Positions 9,097-19,661 are shown, numbered from the stretch's first letter. The stretch: DNA of 58,657 nt from Piscibacillus halophilus (GCF_900110685.1 NZ_FOES01000014.1:1-58657), one strand, 5' to 3'. Made by a program: numbers and translations. Notes: generated from the sequence alone by a model not told the origin.

Positions 9097-9810
9097 TTAT
9101 CCTCCAAATAAAATCATAGCTGCATTTTGATACTCTTCTAATTGTCGTTCTAATTCGTCAATATCAACAGATAGTTGTAGTAACACAACCGCTGTATTCA
9201 TAGCCATGTGAACTAGTATAGGTACAAGGATACGTTTCGTTTTAACATACAAGTATGCAAAAACAATTCCCATAGCCACATAGGTTAAGATAAAAGCAAA
9301 GTCAAAATGTAAAATACTAAATACGACGGATGAGAGAATGGCAGCTAATAAGAAATTCATTCTCTTATACAATTGCCCAAAAATAATTTTTCTAAAGATA
9401 ATTTCTTCTAATAATGGAGCAAACAAAATTGGAAGTATAATAAACCAAACGTTCGCTTCAATAATATCCATTATTAAGCCCGTATTCTCTGATGATTGTT
9501 CAACGTTAAAGACGTTGATGTTGATTAAGCCTGCAATATATTGAGCTAAGAAGGCTAGGAAAAATCCATAGAAAGCCCATTTAAACATATATCCATAATT
9601 CGGGCGATCTCGCATCTCGCTTCGTTCCATATCAGGTGCAAGCATTTTTAAAATAATAATAGTCCCTAATGCCATTCCAAAGATCGTTGAATAGACCATG
9701 GCATCGACATCAGATAATCCGAAATAATCTTCCCCAATAGGTCTTCCGATGGCCGGGAATACTTGTGCTGCAATGTATATAACAATGATCAACCAGTATC
9801 GTTTTGGCAA
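9097..9810 (-). CDS. ydiL: CPBP-family intramembrane metalloprotease (YdiL-like)
   Basis: A multi-pass membrane protein of 237 residues with the CPBP (Abi) motifs: EEIIFRKIIFG (EExxxR) near 141-151, SILHFDFAF near 163-171 and HMAMN near 205-209. These residues form the glutamate/histidine metal site. CPBP proteins include CAAX-type prenyl proteases and bacteriocin self-immunity proteins; the substrate is unknown. The start is TTG behind AAAGGGGA. Location before groES matches ydiL of B. subtilis. Confidence 0.88.
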   Translation of the reverse strand: MPKRYWLIIVIYIAAQVFPAIGRPIGEDYFGLSDVDAMVYSTIFGMALGTIIILKMLAPDMERSEMRDRPNYGYMFKWAFYGFFLAFLAQYIAGLININVFNVEQSSENTGLIMDIIEANVWFIILPILFAPLLEEIIFRKIIFGQLYKRMNFLLAAILSSVVFSILHFDFAFILTYVAMGIVFAYLYVKTKRILVPILVHMAMNTAVVLLQLSVDIDELERQLEEYQNAAMILFGG

Positions 9811-9901
9811 GTCAATCGTCCCCTTTAATGTGAAATCTTAAGTCTCTATAAGGTTTATTCTATACTAATCTAAAAAATGAAACAAAAATTTTAGTTTTTA
9901 C

Positions 9902-9968
9902 TTGCAAAAGATTTTCAGATTCATTATTATAATAATTGGAATTAGCACTCACCAATGTTAAGTGCTAA
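9902..9968 (+). promoter_or_regulatory. groESL promoter and CIRCE operator
   Basis: A sigma-A promoter is visible as TTGCAA (9902-9907), 17 bases, TATTAT (9925-9930). It is followed by the HrcA operator CIRCE, TTAGCACTC-N9-AAGTGCTAA (9942-9968). The right arm differs from the consensus GAGTGCTAA at its first base only. HrcA repression released by heat shock is expected. Confidence 0.93.
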
Positions 9969-10006
9969 TAATCATCTTCAACATAAAATTGGAGGAGGTT
10001 TTTGAC

Positions 10007-10291
10007 GTGTTAAAACCACTAGGTGATCGCGTAATCGTGGAAGTATTAGAACAGGAAGAAACAACATCAAGCGGAATTGTGTTACCTGATTCTGCTAAAG
10101 AAAAGCCTCAAGAAGGTAAAGTTGTAGCAGTAGGTTCAGGTCGTGTAACAGACAACGGAGAAAAAGTTGAACTAGAAGTTAAAGAAGGCGACCATGTTAT
10201 CTACTCTAAATTTGCAGGTACAGAAGTAAAGCAAGATGGTAACGAATACTTAGTTTTACGCGAAAGCGACATTTTAGCAGTCGTTGAATAA
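10007..10291 (+). CDS. groES: Co-chaperonin GroES
   Basis: GroES is the heptameric lid of the GroEL folding chamber. The 94-residue protein begins [11 protein letters not shown] and has the mobile-loop sequence [19 protein letters not shown]. The start is GTG at 10007 with GGAGGAGG eight bases before it. An ATG 45 bases upstream overlaps the CIRCE arm and is not the start. groEL follows 31 bases downstream in the same operon. Confidence 0.97.
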   Translation: MLKPLGDRVIVEVLEQEETTSSGIVLPDSAKEKPQEGKVVAVGSGRVTDNGEKVELEVKEGDHVIYSKFAGTEVKQDGNEYLVLRESDILAVVE

Positions 10292-10307
10292 TTTAGATCA
10301 AACATAA

Positions 10308-11954
<1,647 letters not shown>

Positions 11955-12321
11955 TTATCTATACTAGTGACTTATTTAAAGGGATTTTATCGTTTGTTTG
12001 GTCATATAAGTAACATTTAAGTAACATTTTCTGATTTAGTGTCTCGAATTGTTACTAAATAGGAATAGACTTTTTAGTTTACAAATGAAACAAAGATGTT
12101 TATCATATGTATATAACCCAGTATTCCATTTCTACTCACTCTTGTGAGGGAAAAGAAGAAAAGCGGACTCGAATAATCGAGTCCGCTTTTCTCTATGCAT
12201 AATAAGTAGTTGAGGTGAATTATGAAAGACTACAAGTATTTTCAATGGAGATTAAACAAGATGACTAAGGGTCAATAACGGGGCCGTCTTTATTTTACAT
12301 AACGTAATTTAGACAGAGATA
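11955..12321. other. Gene-poor stretch after groEL
   Basis: No convincing gene is seen. It holds one strong terminator (listed separately) and a possible 18-codon ORF at 12222-12278 behind TTGAGGTGAA; the latter has no recognisable relative and may be scrap. The right end runs into the remains of the SLATT gene. Confidence 0.5.
12157..12194 (+). terminator. Strong terminator, probably of groESL
   Basis: A 15-bp stem (AGAAAAGCGGACTCG with its complement) and a 6-nt loop, followed by a short pyrimidine run. It lies about 200 bases past groEL, the first terminator downstream. Confidence 0.75.
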
Positions 12322-12428
12322 TTATTTGGACTTTCTATTACTTCTTCGAATCGAATTTGGCAACATAACGTCAATCTCATTTTCTAAAGGTTTGCTCTTC
12401 TTCAGTTTTTAACGCTTTTTGGGCCTGG
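12322..12428 (-). pseudogene. Severed 3' end of the SLATT effector gene
   Basis: If the IS256-family element at 12429-13795 and one copy of its 7-bp duplication are removed, the SLATT frame at 13796-14272 runs straight into this segment: AYAQ-AQKALKTEEEQTF. After that one extra A shifts the frame; correcting it gives ENEIDVMLPNSIRRSNRKSK and a stop at 12322. SLATT proteins typically end in an acidic FxxEIDxxLP-type tail, so this is the missing C-terminus. The gene is broken by the insertion and by the frameshift. Confidence 0.75.
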
Positions 12429-12455
12429 AGGGGCTTGTCAAGAAAAGTGTGTAAG

Positions 12456-13690
12456 TTATTCTAAATACTTTAATACACGTTCATTGAGGTGATCATGAAT
12501 TAACAGCTGATTCATGACCATTGCCCATTGTTGAATATGTCCACCTTCCCACTTATTTTCAAGTTCTTTGGTTCGTAAATACAAAACTTTTAGAAGGGCG
12601 TTCTCGTTTAGGAATGCTCCTTTTTTGTCACTTTTCTAAAGCTGGAATGTATACTTTCTACGGCATTCGTAGTGTACATAATTTTGCGTATCGCACTTCC
12701 ATAATCAAATAATTGTTCCACATGGGAGAAGTTTCGTTTCCAAACGTCAACCGCTCTAGGATAGGTAGCCCATTGTTGTTGAAAGGTTTCAAATGCACTA
12801 TGACATGCTTTAAGGCTTGGTGCTGCGTAAACCTTTTTTAATGCAGCAGTAAAAGCTTTATAGTCTTTACTTAGAACATACTTAATCGAATTTCTAATGA
12901 GATGAACCATACAGCGTTGTACGACAACTTGTGGGAAAATGGCACGAGCTCCATCTTCTAATCCACTTACTCCATCCATAGAAATAAAGAAAATATCTTC
13001 TACACCACGAGCTTTTATTTCATCAAAGATCTGCATCCATTTATGCTTACTTTCTGTTTCATTTAACCATAGACCAAGAATGTCTTTCTTTCCTTCCATG
13101 GTGTAGCCTAACATGGTATACACAGCGTATTTCTTGGTTTCGTATTCATTACGTATCGTCGTATAAAGGCAATCTACAAACACAAAAGGATAACAGTTGC
13201 TTAAAGGACGACTTTGCCATTCTTCTAAATCAGGAAGCACTGTATCGGTAATATCGGATATCATCTCATGAGACACGGAGAAACCATAGATATCTTCGAT
13301 AGTAGATGAAATATCTCGCTGAGACATTCCTCTTGCATACATGGAGGACTTTATCCTCGATGGCAGAAACATCTCTTTTACGCTTGGGAATGAGGTGTGG
13401 TTCAAATGAACCGTCACGATCACGAGGTACAGCAATATCCACTTCGCCAGCTGTCGTTTTGACTGTCTTTTTTCCGTACCCGTTCCGTCTATTGTTTGTT
13501 TCCTTTTCTTCTTTATCATTTGATTCATAGCCCAAATGATGATTCATTTCACCTTTTAACATCGATTCAAACATCGGTACGAATATGTCCTTTAATGCAT
13601 GTTGCATATCTTTTACAGACTTTGGTTGATACTGTTCAATAATCTTGTTAGCTAATTCTACGGAGTTAGAATCTCTTTTGGGTTTGTCAT
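12456..13690 (-). pseudogene. IS256-family (mutator-type) transposase, frameshifted
   Basis: The frame pieces together match the ~400-residue IS256 transposase: MLKGEMNHHLGYE near the N-terminus, IPKRKRD, SMYARGMSQRDIS, FVDCLY (first Asp), ISMDGVSGLEDG (second Asp) and NAVESIHSSFRK (Glu). One-base indels are seen just after the start ATG at 13690, near 13345 (between EDKVL and SMYARG), and near 12620 (after FRKVTKK). Past the last shift the normal C-terminus continues to a stop at 12456. A good AAAGGAG site precedes the ATG. Catalytic residues survive but the gene is dead. Confidence 0.88.
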
Positions 13691-13736
13691 TTAAAACACT
13701 CCTTTAGCTTTATAGTTATTATTCTACCAAATAAAA

Positions 13737-13781
13737 AACTGTGTGAGTAAGTAATCGTACGCATTTCTTACTCACACAGTT
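13737..13781. repeat. 15-bp inverted repeat inside the IS end
   Basis: AACTGTGTGAGTAAG and its exact complement are separated by 15 bases, between the IS end and the transposase start. It may be a transposase-binding repeat or a hairpin that blocks read-through transcription from outside into the transposase, as many IS elements have. Confidence 0.6.
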
Positions 13782-14272
13782 AATGTTACACTCCCGGCCT
13801 GGGCATAGCTTTTTGCATCGGTCCTAGGTGAATTACTGTACACCTCAGATGTTCTATCCTGTAACTCGTCACGTTTCTTGATTATGTCCTCCATTTCAAG
13901 TACCTCAAAGTCAGTGAGTAAAGAAACATATTCTTCTCTAATTTTCCATAGTAGGTCAGAAGCTTTTTGATGCTCCTGTACGGATTCAATTAGGTTGAAA
14001 TTTTTAGCATATGTGTTTAAGATCAACAAAATTACAGAAAGAATCCCACCGACACTCCCAGAAGCTTTGTCAGAAGAAATAATTGTTACTAAGAAACTTC
14101 CACTTAAAAGTGCTGATAAGATAATTTGAGCGATTTTAATAAGATCATTTTTTCTTTTTAATCTATTAATAATTTTATTGTGACATGTTAGAGTATAGAT
14201 AATTCTTCCATATGCTTCCCTTATTTGTGATTCTAATCTATATCCTTGACTAGCTTGGGAATTTCGTTCCAT
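13772..14272 (-). pseudogene. SLATT-domain 2TM effector, cut by IS256
   Basis: SLATT proteins (SMODS and SLOG-associating 2TM effectors) are predicted membrane-pore effectors of nucleotide-signalled defence systems. Here an N-terminal amphipathic region (SQIREAYGRIIYTLTCHNKI) leads to two membrane helices (about residues 40-62 and 70-88) and a long cytosolic helix. ATG 14272 has GGAGAG seven bases before it. The host sequence stops at 13796, and the last seven residues are read from the IS end. The rest of the gene is at 12322-12428. The gene directly follows a CD-NTase-like fragment, the usual SMODS-SLATT pairing. Confidence 0.78.
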
Positions 14273-14325
14273 AGATTTCTCTCCATTTTTGTTTAGCTGT
14301 ATATGGGTAACCATTAACTTCTTTA

Positions 14326-14595
14326 TTAATAGCCTAATGAAGTATTGTAAGCTTGGTTTGCTTTATATTGAAAGTTTCCACTTTTCCATACATAGCGGTT
14401 GCTACCTGGTGCAAGCCAATATAATTTATTTGAATCTATTTCCTTCAAATACTTAAAAAAGTCTCTACTTAACCAATCATAATATACAAAAGATTTATCT
14501 TTATACTCCCAATTTTTTAAAAATATGTAGACAAGAGTATCAATTAAAATTCCACTCATGTTAACATTACATTTATATTTCCATGCTGATGCCAT
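14326..14595 (-). pseudogene. C-terminal fragment of a CD-NTase-like (SMODS) nucleotidyltransferase
   Basis: The 89-residue open frame has the late-domain pattern I associate with SMODS/CD-NTase enzymes: SGILIDTLVYIFL, then YYDWLSRDFFKYL, then YWLAPGSNRYV and a KANQAYN tail. The catalytic GS...DxD half is absent; upstream sequence switches abruptly into a tyrosine recombinase. Enzymes of this family make cyclic di- or trinucleotides that activate effectors such as SLATT proteins. With no catalytic domain this fragment cannot make a signal. Identification rests on remembered family patterns and on the SLATT neighbour. Confidence 0.68.
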
Positions 14596-15246
14596 TCGAA
14601 CAGTCTTTTAAGATTTTTATTTGTATCCCTATTCAGCTTATTAATTGAGGCATCTTTTTGCATTTCATCAGTTACATGTAAGTAGATCTGTCTGGTAGTC
14701 TGTTCATCTTGATGTCCTAATCGATGCATGATTATTTCAAGATTTACGCCTGCCTGTGCAAGTAAAGAAGTATGGGTATGTCTCAGTCTATGTGGGTTTA
14801 ATGTTGTTTTCAGTCCAATTATTTTTAAGAGACGTTTCATTCTATCTCGAATTCTTTTTAAAGGTAGAGGATAACCGGGTTGTGAGGTGATATTTATAAA
14901 AATAAAATTCTCTCATGAAATGTATTTCAAAATGAGATTTAAACATATTGAAAAATTCCCTTTGTTTATTCAGTACGTTAATGACTGTATCATCGCAGTC
15001 AATTTTTCTCACAGATGATAGAGTTTTAGGAGTGCCTAATGAGTATTCAGCTGTGTTGTTGTTAGGATTATAATAAGTTTTAGTAATGGAGATTTGTTTA
15101 GATTTAAAATCTATGTCTGACCATTTTAGTGCACATAATTCTCCTATTCTCATTCCAGTGTATGCAAGTAAAGTGAATATTTCATAATTTTGATCTAATC
15201 TATTTTCGTTAGAAGTTTTTAAGAAATTCTTTAACTCATCTTTTTG
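14556..15246 (-). pseudogene. Tyrosine recombinase (phage-type integrase), frameshifted and truncated
   Basis: Two frames join to give an integrase catalytic domain: TGMRIGELCALKW (catalytic Arg), then HRLRHTHTSLLA (HxxR), LGHQ and RQIYLHV (nucleophilic Tyr). A one-base insertion in a TTTT run near 14930 breaks the frame; before it the frame reads HFMREF, after it INITSQPGYP. The N-terminal arm and core-binding domains are missing; at 15246 the frame meets a stop and a transposase scrap. The C-terminal end overlaps the CD-NTase fragment by 40 bases. It probably once mobilised the defence genes beside it. Confidence 0.85.
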
Positions 15247-15560
15247 TTACTTGTTCTAAATGATTGGAAGTAAAATCACTTCCATGATCTGTATAAAATT
15301 TTTCAGGAATACCACATATCTGCCAATCAGGGTTACTTTTTTTCCATATTGCTTGGTGTAAGACCAAAGATGTATGTATAGCAGAGGGGGCTTGAAAAGT
15401 TAAAAAATATCCAGCAACTGCGCGACTATAATCATCTAAAATAATTGTTAGCCAAGGTCTTTCTGGTTTTCCTTTTTCATTTAAAACAACTATATCTAAG
15501 GGGGTGTGATCAGCTTGCCAAATTTCATTAGGATAATTAGCTTCCCGTCATCTTTGTTTT
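15236..15560 (-). pseudogene. DDE (rve/Mu-type) transposase fragment
   Basis: Minus-strand translation gives NYPNEIWQADHTPLDIVV, then RPWLTIILDDYSRAVAGYF, then IWKKSNPDWQICGIPEKFY and TDHGSDFTSNHLEQV. This is the catalytic core of an rve-superfamily transposase of the Mu/TnsB/Tn552 type, with Asp in WQADH and in TDHGSDF. There is an in-frame TGA at 15548 where the pattern expects Trp. The fragment is fused to the integrase remnant at 15236-15246, so both ends are lost. Confidence 0.75.
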
Positions 15561-15640
15561 TGAGAGGAGGAGTTTTCCTATACTTTCCTATTCGAAAAAA
15601 TAATTTTTATCCTTTGTCTAAATTTATGTACTAACAATTA

Positions 15641-15792
15641 ATGAGAGCTGCCATTAACGAACTAGGACAACATGGATAATCTGAGGTTCGTCTTAGTGTA
15701 TTTGCAGGCAATTAAGCAAAATTAAACTTTATGAGAAAATGGGCTCCTTTATAAGAAGTGAATTTGCACTATATGGTGCAAAAACGGAATAA
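15641..15792 (+). pseudogene. GNAT acetyltransferase remnant (C-terminal half)
   Basis: The frame reads MRAAINELGQHG-stop-SEVRLSVFAGN-stop-AKL. After a one-base shift it continues KLYEKMG, then IRSEFALYGAKTE and a stop. These are the helix, beta-strand and Y-E-K-M-G segment of GNAT N-acetyltransferases (acetyl-CoA binding half). Two nonsense codons and one frameshift are present. It is another dead gene in the region between groEL and the germination operon. Confidence 0.7.
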
Positions 15793-15990
15793 GTATAGCC
15801 TCCAAAACTCCATTATTGGGCCAATTTGTGGAATATGGCTTATGGGGCTGCTGAGCGTTGATGTTCAAGTAATTTGTCCCACTGATGTCCTCGCATTCTC
15901 TTTGAAACAACCTCCATCTTCTATTTGCATAATTGTATTCAAATTCCGCATATTACTAATAAGAAGTGGTGGTAAAAAGGGTGTGCATGG
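15793..15990 (+). promoter_or_regulatory. Germination-operon leader with sigma-G-like promoter
   Basis: TGCATA (15926-15931), a 17-base gap and CATATTA (15949-15955) match the forespore sigma-G consensus TGAATA-N17/18-CATACTA closely. It lies 36 bases before the first ger gene, a sensible distance. No gene is seen in the remainder. Confidence 0.65.
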
Positions 15991-17481
15991 ATGCGACTTA
16001 AAAGAAATAAATCCAAAAAGTCTTTGATAAATCAGGCAAATCTCTCTATAGAGAATATCAAAAGTCAATTAAATCATACCAGCGATTTAAAAGACCGTGA
16101 AATACATAGCAATAATCAAATCTATATAATCCTTTACATCAATTCATTAGTTGATCAGGAAAAGCTTGAATCAAAAATAATTAAACCGCTTACAAAAATG
16201 GAAAACAACAATATTTTAAATGAACTATATAGCCAGGAGATCAGCACTGCCAGAAGTAATAAAATAGCCATCAACGGATTATTAGACGGTTATTGTCTGC
16301 TAATAAAAAAAGGCAGGAATAGTGAAGGATTCCTGTTGAAAACGACCGCATCAACCGATAGAGAAGTTTCAGAGCCTAAAATAGAAAAAACAATCCTTGG
16401 GGCAAAAGTAGGTTTTGTTGAAAGCTTAGACAAAAACATTTTTTTACTCCGTACTGTAACAAAATCGCCCGATTTCACGGTAAAAACGTATACATTAGGT
16501 TCCTCAACAACAACGAATGTATCACTAATTTATTTGGATCATGTGACAGATCCGGAAATCATCAAAAAGGTTGAACAACGTATAAAAAGTATTACGCTTG
16601 ATTCCATCCAATCAGCAGGAGATATTCAGGATTGCATTGAAGATCATACAGTTACTCCATTTCCTCAGCTTTTACTTACAGAACGGCCAGATCGAGCTTC
16701 AGCAAATTTAAAGGACGGAAGTGTTGCTTTAATTATAGATGGAAGTCCTACTGTAATTATATTGCCAGCAACATTTATGACGTTCTTTCAAACACCGGAT
16801 GACTATATTACCCGTTGGTGGTTAGGTTCATTTTTTAGATTTATACGTTTATTCAGCTATATTATTGCACTTATTCTACCGGCATTATATATTGCTTTCG
16901 TTTCATTCCATTATGAAGTAATTCCTTTGGAGCTTGTTTATTCATTGCAGTCTTCGTTGAGCTACGTACCATTTCGGCCATTTATAGAGTTAATGATTAT
17001 GCAGCTTTCCTTAGAGTTGCTTAGAGAAGCGTCCATTCGACTGCCACCTTCCGTCGCCGCAACTTTTGGGATCGTCGGAGGTCTAGTTGTAGGAACAGCA
17101 ATGGTTGAGGCAGGAATTGTCTCCTATGGTGGGCTTATAGTTGTTGCAATAACATCAGTCTCATCATTTGTTCAGCCAAATCTAGAAATGAGCAGCTCGA
17201 TTCGTATATTAGGATTTCCTTTAATGCTATTGGCAGCTACATTTGGCTTTTTTGGAATTGTCATTGGAGTGTTATGTGTGTTAATTCACTTGTCACGCCT
17301 TACTTCATTCGGTGTTCCATACTTTTCGCCTTTTGTTCCATTGAACATAAAGGATTTTAAAGATACTATCATTCGTGTTCCTTCTTGGATGATTTATAAA
17401 CACTCTAAAAATTCACCTCATTATAAGCAAGAAAAACGATCAAGGAAGTGGAAACTAGATGAAAGTGAAGAGCCGTATTAG
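15991..17481 (+). CDS. Spore germinant receptor subunit A (GerA/GerKA family)
   Basis: The A subunit of a Ger nutrient receptor in the spore inner membrane. The 496-residue protein has a hydrophilic N-terminal domain (about 1-260), including the family segments GLLDGYCLLI, DITDPEII-like DHVTDPEIIKKV and DCIEDHTVTPFPQ, followed by a membrane domain with about five helices. The family motif FRFIRLFSYIIALILPALYIA begins near 288, and SIRLPPSVAATFGIVGG lies near 350. The start has an AAAGGGTG site. It overlaps the B gene by 23 bases. The germinant cannot be told from the sequence. Confidence 0.92.
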   Translation: MRLKRNKSKKSLINQANLSIENIKSQLNHTSDLKDREIHSNNQIYIILYINSLVDQEKLESKIIKPLTKMENNNILNELYSQEISTARSNKIAINGLLDGYCLLIKKGRNSEGFLLKTTASTDREVSEPKIEKTILGAKVGFVESLDKNIFLLRTVTKSPDFTVKTYTLGSSTTTNVSLIYLDHVTDPEIIKKVEQRIKSITLDSIQSAGDIQDCIEDHTVTPFPQLLLTERPDRASANLKDGSVALIIDGSPTVIILPATFMTFFQTPDDYITRWWLGSFFRFIRLFSYIIALILPALYIAFVSFHYEVIPLELVYSLQSSLSYVPFRPFIELMIMQLSLELLREASIRLPPSVAATFGIVGGLVVGTAMVEAGIVSYGGLIVVAITSVSSFVQPNLEMSSSIRILGFPLMLLAATFGFFGIVIGVLCVLIHLSRLTSFGVPYFSPFVPLNIKDFKDTIIRVPSWMIYKHSKNSPHYKQEKRSRKWKLDESEEPY

Positions 17482-18562
17482 TTCTGAAAATTTATTTTTT
17501 GTGCTGGTGCAAACGATGATGGGTGTAGGCTTGTTAACATTACCTCATCAAACACATCACGCAGCAGGCAGTGACGGATGGATTTCCATTTTAATTACTG
17601 GATTTTTTATTCAACTAATTGTACTGCTTATCTGGTTACTTTGCATAAAGTTCCCCAATCTTACCTTATTTGATTTTTCTAAAGTAATTTTGGGGAAAAT
17701 GCTTGGAACTGTATTAAATTTTATATATATTATTTACCTGCTGACAATGATTTGTTATATCTTCATTGTATATGCGGATATTTTGAAACGATGGATACTC
17801 CCTGAAACTCCAGTATGGGTATTATTTTTGATTGAATTCGTTCTACTTATTTATGGAAGTATTTGTAAGATAAAAAATATGATATCTTTATTATCTTTCC
17901 CATTCATATTCATCCTGTTTTTATTCTTCATTACGTTTTTTGTTTATGGTGATTCATCCATAGATGTTCGCTATCTTTTCCCTATTGGTTCCAGTGGTGG
18001 ATGGAATATTCTTAAAAGTACAAGTGATTCAATGATACCCTTCATAGGGTTTGAAACATTACTTATTTATTTTGCTTTTATAAAGCAGTCTAAAACTATT
18101 TCAGCACTGAAAGGAGTTTTTTTAGCAGTATTATTTGTAACCATTTTTTTAACGTATATTGTGATTCTAAGTACCGTAATGCTTAGTCCTGAAGAAATAA
18201 AAATCACGCCGGAACCGGTTCTATATATACTAAGTGCAATGGAAATAAGGATTTTAAGCCGATTAGATTTAATATTTCTTTCTTTCTGGGGTCTGATAGT
18301 TTTTACTACTATTATCAGCTATTCCTTTTCAGTAAGTATGGGAATAAGTAAATTAATCCGTATCAAACATAATTTTGCTGTGATACTATCTGGAACATTC
18401 GTCCTTATCGTTTCGATAATATTTTATTATATGGAGATTACCTTACTTGAAAAATGGTTAAAGCATTTAAGTTTAATTTTCGGCATTATTATCCCTATCC
18501 TACTGCTTTTAATAACAATTATTTTTAAAAGAGAGGCGGCATCGACCTATGAGAAAAACTGA
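17459..18562 (+). CDS. Spore germinant receptor subunit B (GerAB/GerKB family)
   Basis: A 367-residue integral membrane protein with about ten helices, of the APC-superfamily GerAB group thought to bind the small-molecule germinant. MGVGLLTLPHQTHHAAG near residues 21-37 is the typical first-helix break (GxGxLxLP). It overlaps gerA-type gene by 23 bases and the C gene by 14, so the three are translated in concert. Expected to be made in the forespore. Confidence 0.92.
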   Translation: MKVKSRISSENLFFVLVQTMMGVGLLTLPHQTHHAAGSDGWISILITGFFIQLIVLLIWLLCIKFPNLTLFDFSKVILGKMLGTVLNFIYIIYLLTMICYIFIVYADILKRWILPETPVWVLFLIEFVLLIYGSICKIKNMISLLSFPFIFILFLFFITFFVYGDSSIDVRYLFPIGSSGGWNILKSTSDSMIPFIGFETLLIYFAFIKQSKTISALKGVFLAVLFVTIFLTYIVILSTVMLSPEEIKITPEPVLYILSAMEIRILSRLDLIFLSFWGLIVFTTIISYSFSVSMGISKLIRIKHNFAVILSGTFVLIVSIIFYYMEITLLEKWLKHLSLIFGIIIPILLLLITIIFKREAASTYEKN

Positions 18563-19661
18563 GATCTTTTTGATTTTCTTTATTCTTCCATTACTAGCTG
18601 GGTGCTGGGATGAAAGACTTCTAAAGAGTTCCCGTACTGTGTATTTATCAGGTTTTGACTTGAATGAGAATGGTGATTATCAAATAACTTCAATTATTAG
18701 AGATATGAATATTAGTGAGTCAAGTAGAGGGGAAATATCTATATCGAATGAACTGGTAACTGGAAAAGGAAGTTCGATAAAAGAGGCAAGCATGACGATT
18801 GATCGAAGCGTACCTGGTAATTATGATCCAGCAAAAGGAAGAGCATTGATCTTAGGAATCGACGTTGCAAAAGGTGATATTTATAATGTGCTGGATGCTG
18901 TTTATCGGGATCCAAGGGTGGATTTAAACGCCAAAATTGCTGTGACAGATAACAGTGCAAATGAGATAATTACCCATTTATCCGAAAATGAAGTTGAAAA
19001 AGGGGAATACCTGTACGAATTGATTCACAGCAGTGAAATGCATTCGAAGTTGCAGGAAATTACACTAAGATCGATTCGCACCTATTTGTTTGATGAAGGA
19101 AAAGATTTTATGCTCCCTTATCTGAGCAAGGACGAGGAAAATAATGAAGTTAAAATAAATGGTGCTGCTCTTTTTCATGACCACAGCTTTACCGGACAGT
19201 TTCTTTCCCCTGATGAAAGTACTTTGCTATTATTATTTATGGAAACACAATCCAAAAAAGCAATCTTAACAGAAAAGTTAGATAAAAAAGCTGACGAATC
19301 GGTCAGCTATAATGTAAAAAGCGTATCAAGAAAACTTAAGCTGGAAAAAGAAGAAAAGGTACATGCTGATATTATGCTGCAATTGGAAGTGGAGATTGTT
19401 GACTATCCTCCAAACCATTTAGATAAGCAGGAAATGATAAATTTTTTGGAAAACCGATTATCAGAGATTCTCACTGAAAAAGCGGATGCTCTGTTCAAAA
19501 AACTTGCAGCGAATCAAAGTGACGTACTTGGATTAGGCAGAGAACTCATTGCCTTTCATCCATCTATATGGAAAGAAATAAAGGGAGCAAATTATTATGA
19601 GCATATCCTTGTTAATCCAAAGGTAAAAGTCAATGTTAGAAGTAGTGGAATCATTTTGTGA
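18549..19661 (+). CDS. Spore germinant receptor subunit C (GerAC/GerKC family lipoprotein)
   Basis: A 370-residue lipoprotein. The signal peptide ends in LLAGC (lipobox Cys near residue 17), followed by WDERLLKSSRTVYLSGFDL, the usual WD/E-rel start of mature GerC proteins. The C-terminal GerAC domain includes VEIVDYPPNHLDKQEMI and ends with the strand pattern VNPKVKVNVRSSG. It completes a three-gene A-B-C receptor operon and is followed by a terminator. Confidence 0.92.
   Translation: MRKTEIFLIFFILPLLAGCWDERLLKSSRTVYLSGFDLNENGDYQITSIIRDMNISESSRGEISISNELVTGKGSSIKEASMTIDRSVPGNYDPAKGRALILGIDVAKGDIYNVLDAVYRDPRVDLNAKIAVTDNSANEIITHLSENEVEKGEYLYELIHSSEMHSKLQEITLRSIRTYLFDEGKDFMLPYLSKDEENNEVKINGAALFHDHSFTGQFLSPDESTLLLLFMETQSKKAILTEKLDKKADESVSYNVKSVSRKLKLEKEEKVHADIMLQLEVEIVDYPPNHLDKQEMINFLENRLSEILTEKADALFKKLAANQSDVLGLGRELIAFHPSIWKEIKGANYYEHILVNPKVKVNVRSSGIIL

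Larger units (their letters stand above)
12429..13795 (-). mobile_element. IS256-family insertion sequence, decayed
   Basis: A 1.37-kb element with one transposase gene on the minus strand. The ends, read inward, start AGGGGCTTGTC and GGGAGTGTAAC and then share a TGTGTGA/TAAG-type segment, an imperfect inverted repeat of about 26-29 bases. It is flanked by GGCCTGG direct repeats. The transposase has at least three frameshifts, so the element cannot move by itself. It sits inside a SLATT gene. Confidence 0.82.
12422..13802. repeat. Candidate 7-bp target-site duplication
   Basis: GGCCTGG occurs at 12422-12428 and again at 13796-13802, immediately outside the IS256-family element. IS256 elements usually make 8-9 bp duplications; the eighth base differs here (G versus C). 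Removing the element and one copy restores the SLATT reading frame, which strongly supports the assignment. Confidence 0.75.

Noticed and set aside
15758-16027. 89-residue ORF before the ger operon
   Set aside because: It starts inside the GNAT remnant, overlaps the sigma-G-like promoter and the gerA-type start, and has no ribosome site.
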